The notes beneath the pieces were generated by a model. The model had not been told where the DNA came from and made no database searches. It saw only the letters and a list, made by a program, of their open reading frames with translations. From Dysgonamonadaceae bacterium (lineage in GTDB: Bacteria > Bacteroidota > Bacteroidia > Bacteroidales > Azobacteroidaceae), in contig JAITCT010000333.1 in NCBI GenBank assembly GCA_031282925.1, positions 1-6,268 of the forward strand: a stretch of DNA of 6,268 bases. Direction: 5' to 3'. The translations under genes and the position numbers were made by a program. Shown here one piece after another: positions 6,267-6,268 of this stretch (position 1 is the first letter of the stretch; each line of letters opens with the position of its first letter).

Positions 6267-6268
6267 AT

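Noticed and set aside
6212..6268. Minus-strand 18-residue hydrophobic C-terminal frame
   Set aside because: Its codon composition is less gene-like (rare AGG, CGG and ATA codons) than the alternative frame ending at 6180. It cannot be excluded without more sequence.

Overview
The window looks like a piece of chromosome from a Bacteroidota, most likely a Bacteroidales. The evidence is threefold. The isoleucyl-tRNA synthetase is of the long, eukaryote-like form typical of that group. Promoters fit the Bacteroidota pattern (TTTG near -33, TAnnTTTG near -7, often continuing as TTTGCAC). Gene starts lack Shine-Dalgarno sequences and are preceded by A-rich stretches. Base composition is moderate and slightly richer in G+C inside ileS and asd than in the first 1.5 kb.

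Layout, left to right. (1) Positions 3-416 hold the 3' end of a plus-strand gene whose product resembles the C-terminal blades of a beta-propeller surface protein or lipoprotein. (2) A tRNA-Cys(GCA) at 487-557 has its own promoter (437-468) and a strong hairpin terminator (568-599). (3) A 227-bp spacer carries inverted repeats and a promoter. It leads into a two-gene module: a 53-codon cassette (52 aa, 785-943) overlapping by ATGA a GNAT acetyltransferase gene (940-1482). This has the architecture of a type II toxin-antitoxin pair with an uncharacterised small partner. (4) A Bacteroidota-type promoter (about 1532-1562) drives ileS (1585-4998), followed after 19 bp by asd (5018-6025), in what looks like a two-gene operon. 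ileS contains a striking in-frame C7-TG-C7-GA-G7 hairpin element. (5) After asd, about 150 bp of apparently non-coding DNA separates it from the 3' tail of a convergent minus-strand gene (6180-6266).

Functionally the right half is housekeeping. Asd makes aspartate semialdehyde, the branch point to threonine (hence isoleucine), methionine and lysine/diaminopimelate. IleRS charges isoleucine onto its tRNA. The central part is accessory: the GNAT module sits between a tRNA gene and ileS. The points most worth a second look are the small partner of the GNAT protein, the palindrome over its promoter, an exact 18-bp direct repeat linking the spacer to the GNAT gene, and the homopolymer hairpin embedded in an essential synthetase gene. 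No phage, IS element, CRISPR array or other large unknown system is visible.
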